Assembly: GCA_035698885.1 (NCBI GenBank)
Contig: DASSBJ010000129.1
Span: 1-9,855 of the forward strand
Length of the DNA stretch: 9,855 nucleotides
From: VRUE01 sp035698885
GTDB lineage: Bacteria > Actinomycetota > Thermoleophilia > Solirubrobacterales > 70-9
Direction of reading: 5' to 3'
Numbering within the stretch: position 1 is the stretch's first letter; each line of letters opens with the position of its first letter. The translations under genes and the position numbers were made by a program. Of this stretch, positions 5,556-9,855 are shown piece after piece. The notes below the pieces were generated by a model that worked only from the letters and a program-made list of their open reading frames with translations, was not told the origin of the DNA and made no database searches.

Positions 5556-7583
5556 GTGGGCAGGAATCGTCCCGTCTCGGGAGCGCGGACCCGCAAGGGC
5601 TTCCGCCTCGACATCCAGGGCGTGCGCGGATTCGCGCTGGTCCTGGTCTTGGCCTGCCATGCCGAGGTCCCGGGCTTCGCCGGCGGCTTCGTCGGCCTCG
5701 ACGTCTTCTACGTCCTCTCCGGCTTTCTGATCACCGGCCTGATCCTGACCGAGCTCGACCGGCGCGGCGACGTCTCGATCGGCCGCTTCTACGCGCGCCG
5801 CGCCAAGCGCCTGCTGCCGCTTGCGGCCACCGTGCTCGCCTTCGTCGTCGTCTGCTCGGCGCTGCTCTACTCGCCGCTGCAGAGCCAGAAGGTCTCCGGC
5901 GACGTGCTCGGCGCCGCCCTCTACGTCGTCAACTGGCACTTCATCGCCGAATCGGTCGACTACTTCGCCTTCCACAACGAGCTGATCAGCCCCGTGCAGC
6001 ACTACTGGTCGCTCTCGGTCGAGGAGCAGTTCTACCTGCTCTGGCCGCTGACCCTCGGGGTCGGCGCGGGGCTGGCGCGGTGGCGCGGCTGGAGCATGCG
6101 GCGGACGATCGCCCTGCTCGTCGTCCCCCTCGGCGTCGCCTCGCTCCTCTACAGCGTCGGCTTCACCCCGGAACACACCCGCGCCGCCTACTTCTCGAGC
6201 CTGACGCGGATGTGGGAGCTGGCGATGGGCGGCGTGCTCGCCCTGGCGCTGCCGACCGGCCTCGAGCTGCCGCGGCGCGTCTCGGCGCTGCTCGCCGGCG
6301 CCGGCCTGGCGACCCTCGTCCTCACCGCGGTCCTGTTCACCGGCGCCACGCCCTATCCCGGCTGGCGGGCCCTGCTGCCGACCGTGGCGACGGTGGCGAT
6401 CATCGTCGCCGGCACCGCCGCCGCCGTCTCCGGCCCGATCTCGCTGCTCAGCCGCGCGCCGATGCAGTACCTGGGCAAGATCTCCTACGCCTGGTACCTC
6501 TGGCACTGGCCGATGCTGGTCTTCGCCGGCGCGCTGTGGACCCTCTCGCGCTTCGACCTCGTCCTCGTCACGCTCGCTTCCTGGGGACCGGCGGCGCTCA
6601 CCCACCACACGATCGAGGAGCGCTTCCGCCACTCGCGCAGCCTCGGGCGGCGGCCGAAGCGGGCGCTCGCGCTCGGCGCCACCTGCACCCTGGCGGCGGT
6701 CTTCCTGGCGATCGGCCTGCAGGAGTCGAACCCGCCGCTGCCGACCGCCTCGCCCGAGCTGGCGCGCGGCGCGATGGCGATCGGCCCCCGCAACCCGCAC
6801 CTGCAGCGGGTCGACGCGCTGCGGCCGAACCCGTCGGACGCCGCCGCCGACAAGGGAGCCCTCTGGGACGACGGCTGCGTCCTCCTGCACGACGAAACGG
6901 AATCGCCGCCCTGCGTCTACGGCGCCGAGAACTCGCCGAAGACCGTCGTCGCCTTCGGCGACTCGCACACCCTGCAGTGGTTCGCGCCGCTGCTCAAGCT
7001 GGCGCGGCAGCGCCACTGGCGGCTGGTCGGCCTGGTGCGCGCCGGCTGCGTCGTCGGCGACGTGCAGTACGAAGCCGCCTGTGACCTCTGGCGCCGCAAC
7101 TCGATGCGCCGCATCGTCACCGAAGAGCGGCCCGACATGGTCGTGGTCAGCGACTCGACGGGCGGCCGCTACCAGATCGTCCGCAACGGGCAGCGGCTCG
7201 ACCGGCGCCGCAGCGAGCCCTTCCTGATCGCGGGCTTCGCCCGCACGCTGCGCAGGCTGAAGCGCAACGGCGCCAGGGTCGTCGTCATCCGCGACCAGCC
7301 GCTGGCGCCGTTCGAACCGCCGGACTGCGTCTCCCAGAACCTGGACCAGCTGAGCAAGTGCGCCTTCGTCGGCCGGCGCAAGCGCTGGCACGCCTACGAC
7401 TTCTTCGGCGCCAAGCGGGTGCCCGGCGTGAAGCTGATCGACCCGATCGGCATCCTCTGCCCGCGCCACCGTTGCCCGAGCGTGATGGGCCGCGTGCTGG
7501 TCTACCGCAACACGTACCACATGAGCGCCACCTTCGCCCGCACTCTGACCCCCTGGCTGGGGCGTCAGCTGCCCGAACCCTGA
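5556..7583 (+). CDS. Membrane O-acyltransferase (AT3 family) with C-terminal SGNH domain
   Basis: An OafA/YrhL-type protein that acylates cell-surface glycans or lipids: the membrane AT3 domain takes the acyl group across the membrane and an extracytoplasmic SGNH domain is thought to complete transfer. Numbering from the GTG at 5556 (675 residues), AT3 motifs are FRLDIQGVRG (16-25), H35 in ACHAEVPG, GGFVGLDVFYVLSGFLIT (43-59), RRAKRLLP (80-87) and HYWSLSVEEQFYLLWPL from H149. Repeated hydrophobic helices run to about 390, followed by a Pro-rich linker. The SGNH block I is GDSH with nucleophile S470. Eight cysteines in the C-terminal part suggest disulfides outside the cell. Block V reads NTYH (N652, H655) where DxxH is expected. 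The start is the first plausible in-frame codon before the conserved DIQG; it has no Shine-Dalgarno. The acyl group and acceptor are unknown. Confidence 0.9.
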   Translation: MGRNRPVSGARTRKGFRLDIQGVRGFALVLVLACHAEVPGFAGGFVGLDVFYVLSGFLITGLILTELDRRGDVSIGRFYARRAKRLLPLAATVLAFVVVCSALLYSPLQSQKVSGDVLGAALYVVNWHFIAESVDYFAFHNELISPVQHYWSLSVEEQFYLLWPLTLGVGAGLARWRGWSMRRTIALLVVPLGVASLLYSVGFTPEHTRAAYFSSLTRMWELAMGGVLALALPTGLELPRRVSALLAGAGLATLVLTAVLFTGATPYPGWRALLPTVATVAIIVAGTAAAVSGPISLLSRAPMQYLGKISYAWYLWHWPMLVFAGALWTLSRFDLVLVTLASWGPAALTHHTIEERFRHSRSLGRRPKRALALGATCTLAAVFLAIGLQESNPPLPTASPELARGAMAIGPRNPHLQRVDALRPNPSDAAADKGALWDDGCVLLHDETESPPCVYGAENSPKTVVAFGDSHTLQWFAPLLKLARQRHWRLVGLVRAGCVVGDVQYEAACDLWRRNSMRRIVTEERPDMVVVSDSTGGRYQIVRNGQRLDRRRSEPFLIAGFARTLRRLKRNGARVVVIRDQPLAPFEPPDCVSQNLDQLSKCAFVGRRKRWHAYDFFGAKRVPGVKLIDPIGILCPRHRCPSVMGRVLVYRNTYHMSATFARTLTPWLGRQLPEP

Positions 7584-7617
7584 GCGTCGCCGGCCACGCC
7601 CAGGCAGTGGTTCTCAG

Positions 7618-7623
7618 TAGTGT
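7618..7623 (+). promoter_or_regulatory. TANNNT -10 box (TAGTGT) for the quinone oxidoreductase, leaderless layout
   Basis: TAGTGT is followed by seven bases and then the ATG at 7631, the same geometry as at the 112-residue gene. This favours transcription beginning at or next to the ATG and argues against the in-frame GTG at 7622, which would lie within the -10 box. No clear -35 hexamer is seen. Confidence 0.42.
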
Positions 7624-7630
7624 GGCGGCG

Positions 7631-8581
7631 ATGCGCGCTATCCAGATCGACGAGTTCGGCGGCCCCGAGGTGCTTCGCTACCGGGACGACGTGCCGGACC
7701 CCGTGCCCGCCCACGGCGAGGTGCTGGTCGAGGTCGCGCGCAGCGGGATCAACTTCGCCGACACGCACGCGACCCGCAACGACTACCTCGCCGAGCAGCA
7801 GCTTCCGCTGATCCCGGGAGCGGAGGTGAGCGGGCGCACGCCGGACGGGCAGCGGGTCGCCGCGATCCTCTCCGCCGGCGCCTACGCCGAGCGGGTCGCC
7901 GTTCCGGCCGCGATGCTGATTCCCGTCCCCGACGCGGTCGACGACGACCGGGCCGCCGCCCTGCTCCTGCAGGGGCTGACCGCGATGGCGCTGGTGCGGC
8001 GCTGCGCGCGGATCGAGCCGGGCGAGACGCTGGTGGTCGAGGCGGCGGCGGGCGGCACCGGCTCGCTCGCGGTGCAGCTCGGCAAGCGCGCCGGGGCGCG
8101 GGTGATCGGCCTCGCCTCGAGCGAGGAGAAGCGCGCCCTGGTCGAGCGGCTCGGCGCCGACGCCACGGTCGATTCGCGGGCCGAGAACCTGGGAGAGGCG
8201 CTCCGCGAGGCCAACGACGGCAAGCGTGTCGACGCCGTCCTCCACATGAGCGGCGGCGCCGCCTTCGACGAGGAGCTCGGCGTGCTGGCGCCGCTCGGCC
8301 GCATGGTCGTCTTCGGCATCGCCTCGCGCGAGCAGCGCGACGTCTCCACCGCGGCCCTGCTGCGCGGCTCCAAGGCCGTGATCGGCTTCTGGCTCGTCCA
8401 CCTGCTGATGCGCCAGGCCGAGGTCGCCCCGATGATCGGCGAGCTGTTCGAGTTGGTCGCCAGCGGCGAGCTCGAGGTCAACGTCGGCGAGGTCTACCCG
8501 CTGTCAGAGGCGGCGCGTGCCCACGAGGACCTGATCGCCCGCCGCACCAGCGGCAAGCTCCTACTGGACCCGAGCAAGTGA
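7631..8581 (+). CDS. Zinc-independent quinone oxidoreductase (MDR superfamily)
   Basis: NAD(P)H-dependent oxidoreductase of the medium-chain dehydrogenase/reductase superfamily, 316 residues, cytoplasmic. The N-terminal GroES-like part begins MRAIQIDEFGGPEVL and includes GEVLVEVARSGINFAD (29-44), typical of quinone oxidoreductases. The cofactor-binding fold carries QGLTAMAL (114-121) and AAAGGTGSLAVQLGKRAGA (138-156). No structural-zinc cysteine cluster or catalytic-zinc ligands are present. The segment between IPGAEVSG and GAYAE is shorter than in E. coli Qor. The C-terminal GKLLLDP is the usual ending. The ATG is favoured over a GTG three codons earlier because a TAGTGT box lies seven bases before it. 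Its TGA overlaps the helicase GTG, so the two genes are probably co-transcribed. The actual substrate (quinone, enone or other) is not determinable. Confidence 0.9.
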   Translation: MRAIQIDEFGGPEVLRYRDDVPDPVPAHGEVLVEVARSGINFADTHATRNDYLAEQQLPLIPGAEVSGRTPDGQRVAAILSAGAYAERVAVPAAMLIPVPDAVDDDRAAALLLQGLTAMALVRRCARIEPGETLVVEAAAGGTGSLAVQLGKRAGARVIGLASSEEKRALVERLGADATVDSRAENLGEALREANDGKRVDAVLHMSGGAAFDEELGVLAPLGRMVVFGIASREQRDVSTAALLRGSKAVIGFWLVHLLMRQAEVAPMIGELFELVASGELEVNVGEVYPLSEAARAHEDLIARRTSGKLLLDPSK

Positions 8582-9855
8582 GCGCCTTCAAGGACCTGGG
8601 GCTGGCGCCGGAGATCCAGCAGGCGCTGGGCGAGCTCGGCTACGAGCAGCCCAGCCCGATCCAGGAGAAAGCGATCCCGGAGCTGCTCGCCGGCCACGAC
8701 GTGATCGGCCAGGCGCAGACGGGGACCGGCAAGACGGCCGCCTTCGGCCTGCCGCTGCTGCAGTACGTCGACCCGGCTGACGACGAGGTGCAGGCGATCG
8801 TGATGACGCCGACGCGCGAGCTCTGCATCCAGGTGACGCAGGCGCTGCGCTCCTACGCCGAGCACCTCGACGTCAACATAGTCGCCGTCTTCGGCGGCGC
8901 GCCGATCAAATCGCAGCAGTCGCAGCTGCGCGCCGGCGCCCACGTCGTCGTCGCCACGGTCGGCCGGATGATGGACCTGATGTCGCGCCGCTCGCTGGTC
9001 CTCACCGCGGCCCGCTACGTCGTCCTCGACGAGGCCGACGAGATGCTCGACCTGGGCTTCATCGAGGACGTCGAGAAGATCCTGCGGATGTGCCCGAGCG
9101 GGCGCCAGACGCTGCTCTTCTCGGCGACCATACCCGAGCCCGTCGCCAGGCTCGCCGAGCAGTACATGTACGACCCGGTCACGATCCGGGTGACGCCGAG
9201 GAAGCTGACGGTCGACTCGGTCGAGCAGGCCTACGTGATGGTCGAGCCGCGCAAGAAGCTCGAGCGCCTCGCCGAGGTGCTGAAGGCGGAGGAGCCCGAG
9301 CAGGCGATCATCTTCTGCCGTACCAAGATCGGCGCGGCGCGGCTCGACAAGCAGCTCGCCGACAAGGGGCTGCAGGTGAAGGCGCTGCACGGCGACCTCA
9401 GCCAGGGGGTGCGCGACGGGGTGATGATCTCCTTCAAGGACCATCGGGTGAAGCTGCTGGTGGCGACCGACATCGCCGCCCGCGGGCTCGACGTCGAGCA
9501 CGTCACCCACGTCATCAACTACGACGTCCCCAACTCCTCCGAGACCTACGTCCACCGGATCGGCCGCACCGGGCGGGTCGGGCGGACCGGGCGGGCGATC
9601 ACCTTCGTCACCCCCGACCAGCACGACGAGATCGCCCGCATCGAGCGCGACGTCAACACCTCGATCGGCGAGTGGGAGACCCCCGAGGAGCGGCTCGAGC
9701 ACGCGCCGCGCCCGCGCCGCCGCGAGCGGCAGCGCGATCGCGAGAAGGAGAAGCGGCCCGAGCGCGAGCCGGCGGCCGCGTCCAACGGCGACGCCGACGG
9801 CGATGACGAGAAGGCGCAGACCACCAAGCTCTTCGTCAACCGCGGCGAGCGCAGC
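8578..9855 (+). CDS. deaD: DEAD-box ATP-dependent RNA helicase (3' end outside window)
   Basis: Cytoplasmic RNA-unwinding ATPase of superfamily 2, used in ribosome assembly, cold adaptation or mRNA turnover. The first 426 codons are present, with no stop before the edge. Motifs in order: Q motif from F4 to Q29; motif I AQTGTGKT (46-53); Ia PTREL (78-82); Ib TVGR (127-130, usually TPGR); II DEAD (151-154); III SAT (182-184); IV IIFCRT (244-249); V ATDIAARGLD (296-305); VI HRIGRTGRVGR (326-336). A charged Arg/Glu then Asp-rich linker (about 365-415) leads to KLFVN, which looks like the beginning of a DbpA-type RNA-binding domain. This supports a DeaD/CsdA-type rather than RhlE-type protein. The GTG start overlaps the preceding TGA (GTGA), suggesting translational coupling; no strong Shine-Dalgarno is seen. 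Confidence 0.95.
   Translation, partial: MSAFKDLGLAPEIQQALGELGYEQPSPIQEKAIPELLAGHDVIGQAQTGTGKTAAFGLPLLQYVDPADDEVQAIVMTPTRELCIQVTQALRSYAEHLDVNIVAVFGGAPIKSQQSQLRAGAHVVVATVGRMMDLMSRRSLVLTAARYVVLDEADEMLDLGFIEDVEKILRMCPSGRQTLLFSATIPEPVARLAEQYMYDPVTIRVTPRKLTVDSVEQAYVMVEPRKKLERLAEVLKAEEPEQAIIFCRTKIGAARLDKQLADKGLQVKALHGDLSQGVRDGVMISFKDHRVKLLVATDIAARGLDVEHVTHVINYDVPNSSETYVHRIGRTGRVGRTGRAITFVTPDQHDEIARIERDVNTSIGEWETPEERLEHAPRPRRRERQRDREKEKRPEREPAAASNGDADGDDEKAQTTKLFVNRGERS

Noticed and set aside
5505..7520. 671-codon minus-strand frame opposite the acyltransferase
   Set aside because: Same antisense artefact: highly charged, repetitive composition and no domain. The acyltransferase motifs are on the plus strand.
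7584..7630. Terminator or attachment site after the acyltransferase
   Set aside because: No inverted repeat with a U-tract and no direct repeat are visible. Only the TANNNT box could be supported in this gap.
8494..9702. 402-codon minus-strand frame opposite the helicase
   Set aside because: Antisense shadow of the DEAD-box helicase, whose complete motif set is on the plus strand.

Overview
The window is dense, very GC-rich bacterial DNA (third codon positions mostly G or C) with nine protein-coding genes, no RNA genes, no CRISPR array and no recognisable transposase. Gene content and protein flavour suggest a high-GC actinobacterium, possibly of the Thermoleophilia/Solirubrobacterales kind. 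The hints are a decaprenyl-phosphate phosphoribosyltransferase-like UbiA protein, an AT3-SGNH acyltransferase, a GTGA gene overlap, and starts that look leaderless. This placement is inference from recalled family resemblance, not from a marker gene.

Layout. 1-1389 (+) is the 3'-terminal majority of an FAD-linked oxidase of the alkyl-DHAP synthase type, cut by the window's left edge. 1468-2409 (+) is a UbiA-family membrane prenyltransferase most like decaprenyl-phosphate phosphoribosyltransferases. It converges on two small minus-strand genes of unknown function (102 and 112 codons), which are separated by a long imperfect hairpin that contains the ribosome binding site of the second. 3183-5494 (-) holds a PfkB-family sugar kinase followed closely by a type II citrate synthase, probably one operon. 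Divergent from it, 5556-7583 (+) encodes a membrane acyltransferase fused to an extracytoplasmic SGNH domain. 7631-8581 (+) is a zinc-free quinone oxidoreductase, overlapping by four bases a DEAD-box RNA helicase that runs off the right edge.

How they fit together. This is mostly an ordinary chromosomal segment of envelope/lipid genes (oxidase, UbiA, acyltransferase) mixed with central metabolism (citrate synthase, sugar kinase, oxidoreductase) and RNA metabolism (helicase). I do not see a defence island, biosynthetic cluster or mobile element with its own enzymes.

The observations most worth checking are small-scale. One is a rare-codon, palindromic insert inside the FAD oxidase gene that looks like an in-frame miniature repeat. 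Another is the hairpin over the ribosome binding site between the two small unknown genes, with geometry that suggests translational coupling. The third is an Asp-to-Asn change at the expected catalytic triad position of the SGNH domain. Two genes also carry a TANNNT box exactly seven bases before their ATG, the usual layout of leaderless actinobacterial promoters.
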